Counted from the first letter of the stretch, positions 7,101-13,668 are shown. The stretch is DNA of 21,003 nucleotides from Candidatus Nomurabacteria bacterium (GCA_943359405.1 CALRHO010000004.1:1-21003); one strand, 5' to 3'. The notes: generated from the letters alone by a model not told the origin. A program made the numbers and translations.

Positions 7101-7417
7101 TCCTTGACGACAAACGCCCTGGTATTCCCGTAGTGACCAGTGGCATGGTCGCAAGTGTGCGCGAACTCCTCACCAAAAAAGGTGACCGGATGGCCTTTGT
7201 GCAGCTCGCCGATGAACGCGACACTATCGAAATGGTGCTGTTTCCACGCACCTATACTGAATACCGAACCCTCATGCAGGTTGGTACCTGCGTAGCAGTG
7301 AAAGGTCAACTCTCTATTCGCAATGATGAAGCATCCATTGCCGTCGACAAAGTAAAGGGCTTTGGTGTCAGTGCATTTGAAGTTGACAAGCAACGAGAAC
7401 CAGCTACGATGTACTGA
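4151..7417 (+). CDS. dnaE: DNA polymerase III alpha subunit
   Basis: This is the catalytic subunit of the replicative polymerase, 1088 residues (the E. coli protein is 1160). Domain order as seen: a PHP domain from about residue 16, starting YVHLHVHSHYSLL with H19, H21 and H23; the palm with GSVAGSLTTY and the catalytic PDIDMD (D410, D412); the third catalytic Asp in KFDFLG (D569); LYRPGPM and GVITYQDDVM motifs of the fingers; AYGFNKAHAASYGRVAYQTAYMKANFP; a helix-hairpin-helix region; and an OB-fold near the C-terminus (VTSGMVASVRELLTKKGDRM...). The start is ATG 4151, just after a strong extended -10 box; the open frame runs upstream over rnhB but those codons are untranscribed if this promoter is used. 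The last codons hold a promoter for the thrS leader. Expected partners (beta clamp, tau) are outside the window. Confidence 0.97.
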   Translation: MADTGTDKTTDGGTATYVHLHVHSHYSLLNALPTPKELAYAAKADNQPALAITDNGALYGAIDFYKACTKEKIKPIIGLDAYLAPRTRHDRESQIDKPRSRLVLLAKTFTGYQNLIKLVTFSNTEGFYYRPRLDEELLRAHAEDLIAIIPSFAGEVAQALKHSDMDRASERLDFYRSLYGENCYLELTHHPEIMGHEENQARIVQIARASGTPLVAAHDVYYLKPEDRLARETMVKIQNGGVVDLSADHDSDEDFSFITQAKAAELFADTPDALANTIRIAEQCQVEIEIGTHWYFPNYLIDSGREPDDELRQQAYAGVPWRGLSLENETVKTRLDYELEVIKNKGYAKYFLVVGDLLREARERSILTTIRGSVAGSLTTYVLGITNVDPLEYNLPFERFLNPQRPSAPDIDMDYADNRRDEIIEYAKSKYGADKVAQIGTFGTMMARAAVRDVARALGHSYAVGDRIAKLIPLGSQGFPMTIKKALEIEPDLAELYKKDAEAREVIDLAKQIEGRVRHLGVHAAGVVIAPEPLSQFVPIQLDPKSGKYITQYEMKSVGEDGVGLLKFDFLGIKNLAILADAVRRVKKIRDLDVDIENIPLDDTKTFLILAAGATMGLFQLNGSGMTAFLKQLKPTTIHDINAMVALYRPGPMESIPQYIERKHNPALVSYLDPRLEPILSRSYGVITYQDDVMTIARELAGYTWLEADALRKAMGKKIPEVMAAEKEKLLRGFAEFGKLSPTVADKLWKLIEPFAAYGFNKAHAASYGRVAYQTAYMKANFPVEYMSAVLTADSGDTEKIAEIIHECERMGIEVLPPDINESFTDFSVVPGTQTIRFGLTTIKNFGEGIAESIINERKANGPYQSLADFLSRVHDRNLNKKSLEALVMTGALDRFEARGRMYANLDILLAFNKDIVARREAAQSSLFGGMESSVDSLTLSLAPDASTTQKLQWEKELLGVYVSGHPLDAHRDEVTKRPRIRQILDDKRPGIPVVTSGMVASVRELLTKKGDRMAFVQLADERDTIEMVLFPRTYTEYRTLMQVGTCVAVKGQLSIRNDEASIAVDKVKGFGVSAFEVDKQREPATMY
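7383..7410 (+). promoter_or_regulatory. Promoter of the thrS T-box leader, inside the end of dnaE
   Basis: There is a perfect -35 TTGACA at 7383-7388, a 16-bp spacer, and TACGAT at 7405-7410. The expected transcript start is near 7417, the dnaE stop codon. This would allow thrS to be controlled independently of dnaE. Confidence 0.55.
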
Positions 7418-7452
7418 CGCAGAGATTGCGGTGACTACCAATCACCGGCCAC

Positions 7453-7472
7453 TAGTTCAGTTAACTGAACTA
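7453..7472 (+). repeat. Perfect 20-bp palindrome in the thrS leader
   Basis: TAGTTCAG-TTAA-CTGAACTA is a perfect inverted repeat. In RNA it makes an 8-bp hairpin at the place of Stem II; in DNA it could be a dimer-binding site. GGCCA (7447-7451) and TGGCC (7490-7494) flank it and can pair around it. Confidence 0.7.
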
Positions 7473-7570
7473 AGCGGACGCCAGTTACCTGGCCTAATTT
7501 GTCACAACAAGCGCCAAGCACACGCAATTGTGCACGGAAGCTCGGTGGAACCGCGGTCTCACAGTGAGAT

Positions 7571-7620
7571 ACGTCCGAGCAAAAAATCGACCTATCGATT
7601 TTTTGCTCGGACGTTTTTGT
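7571..7620 (+). terminator. Conditional terminator of the T-box leader
   Basis: The arms 7571-7590 and 7595-7614 are perfectly complementary over 20 bp with a CCTA loop, followed by TTTTTGTTT. The lower-middle part of the stem (CCGAGC) is also the 3' half of the antiterminator. Confidence 0.9.
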
Positions 7621-7693
7621 TTATCAGTTATTCGTCGCCCTTGAGTAGTCCCAAAAACGGAACATTAGTACTATCACGTTACCCTTGCATCCT

Positions 7694-9433
7694 ATGTCAT
7701 CTCTTGAACATAAGCGACATACGCTGGCCCACTTGCTGGCCGCTGCCGTACTCGAACACTACCCCCATGCCAAGGTTACCCTCGGCCCCGCTATCGACAT
7801 CGGATTCTACTACGACTTCGACTTCTCAGGCGGTGCTACTTTAGGTGATGATGGGCTTAAGGATATTCAGAAGTCCATGAAGAAGCTGGTCAACAAGTGG
7901 ACCAACTGGGAACATCGTGAAGTAGGTATTGAGGAAGCCCGTGCCCTATTTGCAGGCAACCCGTATAAACTCGAGCTCATCGAAGACATCGCCGGTCGTG
8001 GCGAAGCTATCACCCTGTACACCTGCGGCGGCTTTACTGACCTTTGTCGCGGCGGCCACGCTGAACACCCGCATACGGATCTCGATATGGACGCCTTTAA
8101 GCTCGACAAGGTCGCCGGCGCCTACTGGCGCGGCGACGAGAAAAATCCCATGCTCACCCGCGTCTACGGCCTCGCCTTCGAATCCAAGGAAGCACTCGAC
8201 GCCTATCTCAAGAAAATTGAAGAAGCTAAAAAGCGTGACCACCGCAAACTCGGCAAAGAACACGACCTCTTCACCTTTTCCGAACTGGTCGGTGCCGGTC
8301 TTCCACTCTGGACGCCTAAGGGTACGATTGTCCGACACGAACTTGATAACTACATCTGGAAACTCCGTGAACACCACGGCTACCAACGGGTGACCATTCC
8401 ACATATCACCAAGAAAGACCTCTACGTCACCTCCGGGCACTGGGAAAAATTTGCCGAGGAGCTCTTCCGCATCACCACGCGCGAAGGCAAGGAGTATGCG
8501 CTCAAGCCAATGAACTGCCCGCACCACACGCAGATTTTTGATCGGCAACCCCACAGTTACCGCGACATGCCACAACGCTATGCCGAGACCACTATGGTGT
8601 ACCGCGACGAGCAGTCAGGCGAACTCGGTGGTCTGACGCGTGTACTCTCCATTACTCAAGATGACAGTCACGTCTTCTGTCGCAAGAGCCAGATCAAAGA
8701 AGAGTTCTTCCGTATCTGGGACATGATTGACACCTTCTACGGTACCTTTGGCTTCCAGTTGCGCGTACGCCTCTCCTTCCACGAGCCGTCAGAAATGGAA
8801 AAGTATCTCGGTGATAAGGGGATTTGGGAAACTGCTGAGAATGCCCTGCGCGAAATCGCCAAAGAGCGCAACGCCGACTACTTCGAAGCACCCGGTGAGG
8901 CCGCCATGTACGGCCCGAAGCTCGACTTCATGGCTAAAGACTCAATCGGTCGCGAGCACCAGGTAGCTACCATCCAACTCGACATGAATATGCCGGAACG
9001 CTTTGACCTTACCTGCATCAACGAGGAAGGCAAAAAGGAGCGGATTGTGATGATTCACTGCGCCATCATGGGTTCCATCGAACGCTTTGCAGCTGTCCTC
9101 ATCGAGCACCTCGGTGGCAATTTCCCCCTCTGGCTCTCACCCGAGCAAATCCGCATCATTCCCGTCTCGGAGACACATCACCAGTACGCCGAGAAGGTCT
9201 ATACCGAACTCAAGGCCGTCGGCATTCGCGCCGCCTTTGATGACAGCAACGAATCTATGGGCAAGAAGATTCGCGGTGCTAAGCAGGCGCACCTCCCCTA
9301 CTTTGCAGTCGTGGGCGACAAAGAAGTTACCGGCAAGCACGTCACCCTCGAAAGTCGTGATGGCACCAGTCAAGAAATCACCCTCGACAAACTTGCCAAT
9401 CACCTCCTCGCGGAAATCAGCGTGAAGAAATAA
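7694..9433 (+). CDS. thrS: Threonine-tRNA ligase, without the TGS domain
   Basis: This enzyme charges tRNA-Thr with threonine; it is a class II synthetase. It has 579 residues, against about 640 in E. coli, because the N-terminal TGS domain (about 60 residues) is absent: the protein starts directly at the editing domain. Editing-site motifs are intact (H9-x3-H13 and C118-R-G-G-H122). The catalytic core has MNCPHH (zinc Cys), motif 2 YRDEQSGELGGLTRV, TQDDSHVFC, and IHCAIMGSIERF at motif 3, where the residue after the zinc-ligand His is Cys instead of the usual Arg. The C-terminal anticodon-binding domain (IRIIPVSETHHQYAEKV...) is present. The start is ATG 7694; an in-frame TTG at 7685 is an alternative. 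No Shine-Dalgarno is visible. It is preceded by a T-box leader and followed by a strong bidirectional terminator. Confidence 0.96.
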   Translation: MSSLEHKRHTLAHLLAAAVLEHYPHAKVTLGPAIDIGFYYDFDFSGGATLGDDGLKDIQKSMKKLVNKWTNWEHREVGIEEARALFAGNPYKLELIEDIAGRGEAITLYTCGGFTDLCRGGHAEHPHTDLDMDAFKLDKVAGAYWRGDEKNPMLTRVYGLAFESKEALDAYLKKIEEAKKRDHRKLGKEHDLFTFSELVGAGLPLWTPKGTIVRHELDNYIWKLREHHGYQRVTIPHITKKDLYVTSGHWEKFAEELFRITTREGKEYALKPMNCPHHTQIFDRQPHSYRDMPQRYAETTMVYRDEQSGELGGLTRVLSITQDDSHVFCRKSQIKEEFFRIWDMIDTFYGTFGFQLRVRLSFHEPSEMEKYLGDKGIWETAENALREIAKERNADYFEAPGEAAMYGPKLDFMAKDSIGREHQVATIQLDMNMPERFDLTCINEEGKKERIVMIHCAIMGSIERFAAVLIEHLGGNFPLWLSPEQIRIIPVSETHHQYAEKVYTELKAVGIRAAFDDSNESMGKKIRGAKQAHLPYFAVVGDKEVTGKHVTLESRDGTSQEITLDKLANHLLAEISVKK

Positions 9434-9447
9434 CTCATTGCATCAAC

Positions 9448-9489
9448 AAAAACACTCCTACTACCATTGATGATAGTAGGAGTGTTTTT
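9448..9489. terminator. Bidirectional terminator between thrS and rarA
   Basis: The stem is 16 bp, AAAAACACTCCTACTA (9448-9463) with its exact complement (9474-9489) and a 10-nt loop. Five A at one foot and five T at the other let it serve both convergent genes. Confidence 0.9.
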
Positions 9490-9505
9490 AATGTCCTCAA
9501 AATCG

Positions 9506-10660
9506 TTAGTCTTCTGCGCGCTTTTGCAGGTATGTCTGCTTTTTGAGTTTCTCAGGAAGGTAACCCTTTTCGTGCGCAAACCCCGCTTCCCATTTCTGCC
9601 CAGTGCCGTAGCCGAGTTCTTTCATGAGTTTGGTGGGCGCATTTCGCACATGAAGCGGAATCGGGAGATTGCCGTGCGCTTTTACATCCGCCAGTGCCGC
9701 AAAGTACGCATCATAGGCGCGCCGGTCTTTCTTCGCGAGCGCCAGATAGGCCGTGCCATGGGCTAAGTTAATCTGCGCCTCCGGGTAGCCGATGGTCTCT
9801 ACGGCCCGGAAGATTTCGTTGGCAACCACCAGCGCTGTCGGCTGCGCGAGACCAATATCTTCACTGGCAAATATCACCATCCGCCGCGCAATAAACTTAG
9901 GGTCCTCGCCCGCATCCACCATGCGCGCGAGGTAGTAGAGCGCCGCGTCAGCGTCCCCTGCCCGCATGCTCTTGATGTAGGCCGAGACAGTGTTGTAGTG
10001 TTCCTCCCCTTTCTTATCGTACCGCAGATGCTGTGACTGAACCGCATCCTTGAGGGTAGCCAGGGTAATTTCTCCATAAAGTGCGTGGGCACTATCGAGG
10101 ACTGTGAGCATCTGTCGCGCATCCCCGGCCGCGAGTGCTAAGAGCCAGTCAGCCGCATCCTTAGGCACCGCATAGCCTGTGCGCTTTGCGATGGCGCGCA
10201 TATCCTTCTCGGTAAGTTCATGAAGTACAAAAACCCGGCAGCGTGAGAGGAGTGCTGGTATCACTTCAAATGACGGGTTCTCAGTAGTGGCACCAACGAG
10301 CGTGAGCGCACCGAGTTCGACAAACGGTAATAGAAAATCCTGTTGGGCCTTATTGAAACGATGGATCTCATCGAGAAACAACACCTTTGGACGCCCCAAA
10401 GAGCCAGCATCAACGATTGCTCTAATATCATCTTTACCCGCCGACACGGCCGAAAGTTCAAAAATTTCTGCGCCAAGTGCAGCGGCATACAAGCGCGCCA
10501 GTGTCGTCTTTCCACTCCCGGGCGGACCCCACAGAATAAACGAGAAGATATGCTTCTTCTCGATGGCTTCGCGCAAGGGTTTACCCGTACCTACCAAATG
10601 CTCCTGACCAATGTAGTCTTTTAAGGTCTTCGGGCGAATCCGTGCGGCCAGAGGTTCCAT
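9506..10660 (-). CDS. rarA: Replication-associated recombination protein A (AAA+ ATPase, MgsA/RarA family)
   Basis: This is a clamp-loader-like AAA+ ATPase that acts at stalled replication forks. It has 384 residues (E. coli RarA is 447). Seen: N-terminal PLAARIRPKTLKDYIGQEHLVG, Walker A GPPGSGKTT (residues 45-52), Walker B VLFLDEIHRF (about 93-102), sensor 1 GATTENPSFEV, and the C-terminal family block (DAGEDPKFIARRMVIFASEDIGLA, then YPEAQINLAHGTAYLA and GYLPE). ATG 10660 is chosen: a -10-like box lies 8-10 nt upstream, and the 14 further in-frame codons upstream overlap it. It has its own promoter directly after the terminator at 10693-10727, so it is likely a single-gene unit, convergent with thrS. 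Confidence 0.95.
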   Translation of the reverse strand: MEPLAARIRPKTLKDYIGQEHLVGTGKPLREAIEKKHIFSFILWGPPGSGKTTLARLYAAALGAEIFELSAVSAGKDDIRAIVDAGSLGRPKVLFLDEIHRFNKAQQDFLLPFVELGALTLVGATTENPSFEVIPALLSRCRVFVLHELTEKDMRAIAKRTGYAVPKDAADWLLALAAGDARQMLTVLDSAHALYGEITLATLKDAVQSQHLRYDKKGEEHYNTVSAYIKSMRAGDADAALYYLARMVDAGEDPKFIARRMVIFASEDIGLAQPTALVVANEIFRAVETIGYPEAQINLAHGTAYLALAKKDRRAYDAYFAALADVKAHGNLPIPLHVRNAPTKLMKELGYGTGQKWEAGFAHEKGYLPEKLKKQTYLQKRAED

Positions 10661-10668
10661 AGACAGAC

Positions 10669-10676
10669 ATTGTATA
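10669..10676 (-). promoter_or_regulatory. -10 region of the rarA promoter
   Basis: On the minus strand this reads TATACAAT, offering TATACA or TACAAT as the -10, 8-10 nt before the rarA ATG. There is no TG extension and no clear -35. It predicts a near-leaderless mRNA. Confidence 0.4.
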
Positions 10677-10692
10677 CCTGATACCAAAAATG

Positions 10693-10727
10693 AAAACGCC
10701 ACGGAACGAACGATTCCGTGGCGTTTT
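10693..10727 (-). terminator. Terminator of the sortase operon
   Basis: There is a 14-bp perfect stem, AAAACGCCACGGAA (10693-10706) with 10714-10727, and a 7-nt loop. On the minus strand TTTTCATTTTT follows. It ends the transcript of the membrane protein gene at 10738. Confidence 0.85.
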
Positions 10728-10737
10728 CAAAGGTAGA

Positions 10738-11724
10738 TTAACCTACCACTCGAACTGCCTTCATAATGGCAGTCTTCACCGCTTCAGCTTCGTCAGTATA
10801 GGTGCCATCAAGTGCGCTCGTGAGCGCCTTGGTAACGGCCCTAAGTGTATCGGTGGATAGGTTTGTCGTCACCTCCTGAAGGAGATCTGAAGTGACGGTC
10901 TCCTGACCCTGGCGGGCACGGTAGAGTGCATCAAAATCAGCTACCGCATCGGCCAAGGCAAACATCGGGCGATGACCAATGAGTGCAAAGGCAGCGCCCA
11001 GATTACCACTAGCAATCATCTCCGCCAGTGAACCAGCACCTTCAGGTATGACCGTTGGAATGTATGGTTCAGTCGAAGACGTCATGGTCATCGGCGACAG
11101 ACAAAGGATGCACACCTCACGCATCCGTGACTCACTGATCACCACCCAGCCATCCTCTGAAGGAAAGCGCTGCTTGGCCGACACAATAACACTGGCCATA
11201 AGTTCAGCTGGCTCCATACCAACTGGCACAGAAGCCATAAAGTAACGAAGGGCATCGGTCGAGAGGAGTACATGCGACTGGTGCGCTTGCGCTTCAAGTG
11301 TGCGCGCTCGTGTGGCATCAGCCTCAGCTTCACTTTCGGTTTCGGTAGCCTCGGCATAACTTGCATAACCCACGACCGGTAGATTCGCCGGGACATCAGA
11401 ATCAGTAAATTGTATCAACGGGCGCGTATCAACCTGTATCATAGGCACAAAGACACCGGGGTGCGCGAGTGCCTCGGTCGCAGTGATATGGGGAAGCATC
11501 TCAGTCGCCACGAACGATTTCTCATCATGAGAAGCAGACAGGTGAGGTGCAATCGTAAGACGATAACTGACCAGCACTGCAAATACGGTCAAGAGCGCAT
11601 AAAATAGCCCGAGCGCGACCAGACCAGCACCATAAAAGCCAAGCACAACCACAGTAAAGCCCATAAAGACCAAGGACGGAACGGACGTCAGGCGAAACAT
11701 CAAGGTGATAAAAGCCGGGTGCAT
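10738..11724 (-). CDS. Membrane protein of unknown function, downstream of the sortase
   Basis: This protein of 328 residues is not recognised. Near the N-terminus are two hydrophobic segments, about residues 12-31 and 33-55, separated by a short Gly-containing turn, so both ends of the hairpin should lie on the same side. The rest is soluble: an Ala/Glu-rich stretch (YAEATETESEAEADATRARTL in part, about 123-145, likely helical or coiled coil), then a mixed alpha/beta part and an Ala-rich helical C-terminus. No LPXTG-like sorting signal is visible at the C-terminus, so it does not look like a sortase substrate. It starts 14 bp after the sortase stop and is followed by a terminator, so the two form one operon. 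A role linked to the sortase or envelope is inference only. Confidence 0.75.
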   Translation of the reverse strand: MHPAFITLMFRLTSVPSLVFMGFTVVVLGFYGAGLVALGLFYALLTVFAVLVSYRLTIAPHLSASHDEKSFVATEMLPHITATEALAHPGVFVPMIQVDTRPLIQFTDSDVPANLPVVGYASYAEATETESEAEADATRARTLEAQAHQSHVLLSTDALRYFMASVPVGMEPAELMASVIVSAKQRFPSEDGWVVISESRMREVCILCLSPMTMTSSTEPYIPTVIPEGAGSLAEMIASGNLGAAFALIGHRPMFALADAVADFDALYRARQGQETVTSDLLQEVTTNLSTDTLRAVTKALTSALDGTYTDEAEAVKTAIMKAVRVVG

Positions 11725-11738
11725 AAGAAGATAATGAG

Positions 11739-12425
11739 TTATGAGCGTGGTTTGATCTCAACCAGTTTGGCTTCCACAATAAACCGATCATCGGTACTTC
11801 CAAAACTGTCGCAGGTTGCAATGGTTAGACGCTTACCAGTAAACGCAATCGGCACTTCAAGCTGTGACGCCTTCGCCTCATAGACACGTTCGACTTCGTA
11901 ACGGTATTCCGTATCCACTGAATATAGACGAATCGTGTCACCCCACTCTAGTTTTTGAATGCCATTTAAGGCTTTGAAAAATGGGTTACGTACCTGCGGC
12001 AGGTAACTCGAGTGGCCAAGTACGAAGATAGTACCGTCATCAGCAAAGGTAGCGGAATCAGGATGACGCACGACACCGTTAAGCAGCGCTGCATCGAGGT
12101 CGGCAATACTTCGTGACTGTGGGTTTAGAATTGGCAGTTCTCGATTCAGACGATCAATCACCATCATCATGGGCAAAGCTGCCTCATCACTCATTACCAC
12201 AGGAACTGATTCTTCGGTAACAGCTTCGGTAGTCGTGGCGTCAGTAACTACTGCTTCGTCAGCTTCAGCCGGTTTCTGACTATGATTAGGTACAAATTTC
12301 GGTACCGCTGAAAGGGCGGTGAGCGTCACATAACTGATCGTGAATACCATAAAAAAGGTAAAGAAAAATGACCTCGCCCGAGCGCGCAAGACAGCCACCA
12401 AAGGAGTGAGTGATGATTCAGTCAT
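11739..12425 (-). CDS. Sortase family transpeptidase, membrane-anchored
   Basis: Sortases join or anchor surface proteins outside the membrane by cutting a sorting signal. The protein has 228 residues: a cytoplasmic N-terminus with several Arg, one membrane helix (about 17-42), a Thr/Ser/Glu/Ala linker (45-80), then the sortase beta-barrel. The catalytic triad is visible: His138 in FVLGHSS, Cys205 in LTIATCDS, and Arg214 in DDRFIVEA. The short barrel resembles class D/E/F-type enzymes; I cannot assign the class firmly. ATG 12425 has AGGTG five bases upstream and a good promoter at 12450-12478. It is the first gene of a two-gene operon. Its substrates are not evident: no clear LPXTG motif is seen in the surface proteins of this window. 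Confidence 0.88.
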   Translation of the reverse strand: MTESSLTPLVAVLRARARSFFFTFFMVFTISYVTLTALSAVPKFVPNHSQKPAEADEAVVTDATTTEAVTEESVPVVMSDEAALPMMMVIDRLNRELPILNPQSRSIADLDAALLNGVVRHPDSATFADDGTIFVLGHSSYLPQVRNPFFKALNGIQKLEWGDTIRLYSVDTEYRYEVERVYEAKASQLEVPIAFTGKRLTIATCDSFGSTDDRFIVEAKLVEIKPRS

Positions 12426-12449
12426 ACGTACACCTATATGTAGGCTTTA

Positions 12450-12478
12450 ATAATAGCATACTTTATTGCAAAAGTCAA
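12450..12478 (-). promoter_or_regulatory. Promoter of the sortase operon
   Basis: On the minus strand this is -35 TTGACT (12473-12478), a 17-bp spacer, and -10 TATTAT (12450-12455) with TGC directly before it. This is one of the best matches to a sigma-70-type promoter in the window. The leader would be about 18 nt and contains AGGTG. Confidence 0.75.
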
Positions 12479-12512
12479 TGTGCAGGCCGACCACGGCTTG
12501 AGCCTCGTCTGA

Positions 12513-12541
12513 TTGACTTATCGGTGGTACCGGGGTAACGT
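12513..12541 (+). promoter_or_regulatory. Promoter of the CARDB-like surface protein gene
   Basis: TTGACT at 12513-12518, a 17-bp spacer, then TAACGT at 12536-12541. The ATG at 12550 follows after a run of nine T (12541-12549), so the mRNA would be almost leaderless. Confidence 0.5.
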
Positions 12542-12549
12542 TTTTTTTT

Positions 12550-13617
12550 ATGAACACAACTATCCCTACCCCGCCAGAGGCAAACCTCGAGGTGCAGGCT
12601 ACAAAGAAGCGCACGGTCTTCAATATCCTCGCCTTAATAGGCTTTCTGGCAACGGTGGTCTTCCTTGCCTGGATTTCCATCCAGGTGGTGAAAATTCTCC
12701 CCGGGGCGTTCAGCTCGCTTGCCAACCTGGCAGAAACCCTCAGCGGTAACTCTACTCGCTCGATTACTATCATGGGACCCGAAGGCGAGGTTGCCGCTGG
12801 TAGTGAAATTACCATTTCGTGGAAGGCTGCCCCGGTACCTGGTAGCTACACCTTCTCATACGACTGCGTAGATGGAGTATTGATTGAAATTCGCATGGAT
12901 GACACTGCCCGCGAGGTTCGCTGTGAGACTACGTACAGTCTCGGAGAAGCAACCAGCGTACGGCTGTTTGTTACCTCAAACGAACTCGAGAGCGCCTCGG
13001 TACCATACGCAGTCACCTTCCTCCGCACGAACGACACGACGGCGCGCCTCACTGGTGAGGGTCAATTTACCGTCCGCCGTGACGGCGCCGTTGCTACCCC
13101 GGCACCAGAAGCTTCCACCGAGACTACTCCTCGCGAAGTGGTGATGTCCCCAACCCCCACGGGTGTACCGACCCCAACTGCCCCAACCGCTCCGCCAACC
13201 ACCGCGCCAGCGATTGGTAATACCTATACCTATAGGTATCTCCCTGAATCAAACCCAAACGGCACCATCGACTTAGCGGTCCGGATGATTGCTGTCGGTA
13301 CTATACGTGGTACGAACTTCACCGAACACACCACGCTCCACAGCGGCCTCGAAAATGCACTGCGCTTTGAGGTAAAAAATCACGGTACCAAGACCTCTGA
13401 TACGTGGTCATACCGGGTAAGTCTCCCTGACGGTAGTACCTATGTGGCCGACGACCAAAAACCGCTCCTACCCAACGAACGCGCCACCATCACCATTACC
13501 TTTAACTCTCCGTATGATGTCAGTGGTTTGGTACGACTAAGTGTGGCCGTCGACGCACCGAGTGACCGTACGAGTATCAACGACCGCTTTATTGAGACCA
13601 TTCGCGTCACCCGTTAA
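12550..13617 (+). CDS. Membrane-anchored surface protein with a C-terminal CARDB-like domain
   Basis: This protein of 355 residues has a short cytoplasmic N-terminus, one membrane helix (about 24-47), and then a long extracellular part. Residues about 70-185 form a beta-rich, Ig-like region (SITIMGPEGEVAAGSEITISW...). Residues about 190-225 are a Pro/Thr/Ala-rich linker typical of cell-surface stalks. From about 235 to the end there is a CARDB-like adhesion module: LAVRMIAVGTI, ALRFEVKNHGTKTSDTWSYRVSLP, and LLPNERATITITF...LRLSVAVDAPSDRTSINDRF in spirit, with the N-D ending usual for that family. The function is unknown; adhesion or envelope structure is inference from the domain type. It is divergent from the sortase operon, and a strong terminator follows its stop. 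Confidence 0.8.
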   Translation: MNTTIPTPPEANLEVQATKKRTVFNILALIGFLATVVFLAWISIQVVKILPGAFSSLANLAETLSGNSTRSITIMGPEGEVAAGSEITISWKAAPVPGSYTFSYDCVDGVLIEIRMDDTAREVRCETTYSLGEATSVRLFVTSNELESASVPYAVTFLRTNDTTARLTGEGQFTVRRDGAVATPAPEASTETTPREVVMSPTPTGVPTPTAPTAPPTTAPAIGNTYTYRYLPESNPNGTIDLAVRMIAVGTIRGTNFTEHTTLHSGLENALRFEVKNHGTKTSDTWSYRVSLPDGSTYVADDQKPLLPNERATITITFNSPYDVSGLVRLSVAVDAPSDRTSINDRFIETIRVTR

Positions 13618-13630
13618 CAGAACATGACAC

Positions 13631-13668
13631 AAAACCGCTGCTGACCCCAAAGGGTCAGCGGCGGTTTT
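13631..13668. terminator. Strong hairpin terminator after the CARDB-like gene
   Basis: There is a 17-bp stem (13631-13647 with 13652-13668), perfect except for one T-G wobble, with a CAAA loop and TTTTGT on the plus side. AAAA at the other foot makes it usable from the minus side as well, where gyrB reads toward it. Confidence 0.85.

Larger units (their letters stand above)
7417..7620 (+). promoter_or_regulatory. T-box riboswitch controlling thrS
   Basis: The leader senses uncharged tRNA-Thr and controls readthrough into thrS. Seen: the T-box sequence GGTGGAACCGCG at 7544-7555. GCTCGG (7540-7545) pairs with CCGAGC (7575-7580), closing the antiterminator around the bulge TGGAACC (7546-7552), with an inner hairpin TCTCA/TGAGA (7557-7569). 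The same CCGAGC is part of a 20-bp terminator stem (7571-7614), so the two folds exclude each other. A stem III-like hairpin GCACA/TGTGC (7518-7533) lies just upstream, as in known T-boxes. Hairpin CGGTGA/TCACCG (7429-7447) has the loop CTACCAA with the Thr codon ACC followed by A, the likely specifier. The TGGA in the bulge would pair with a tRNA ending UCCA. The absence of a long Stem I is unusual. Confidence 0.87.

Noticed and set aside
13219..13240. 14-base palindrome ATACCTATAGGTAT in the CARDB-like gene
   Set aside because: It is inside a coding region of alternating Thr/Tyr codons, which explains the pattern.
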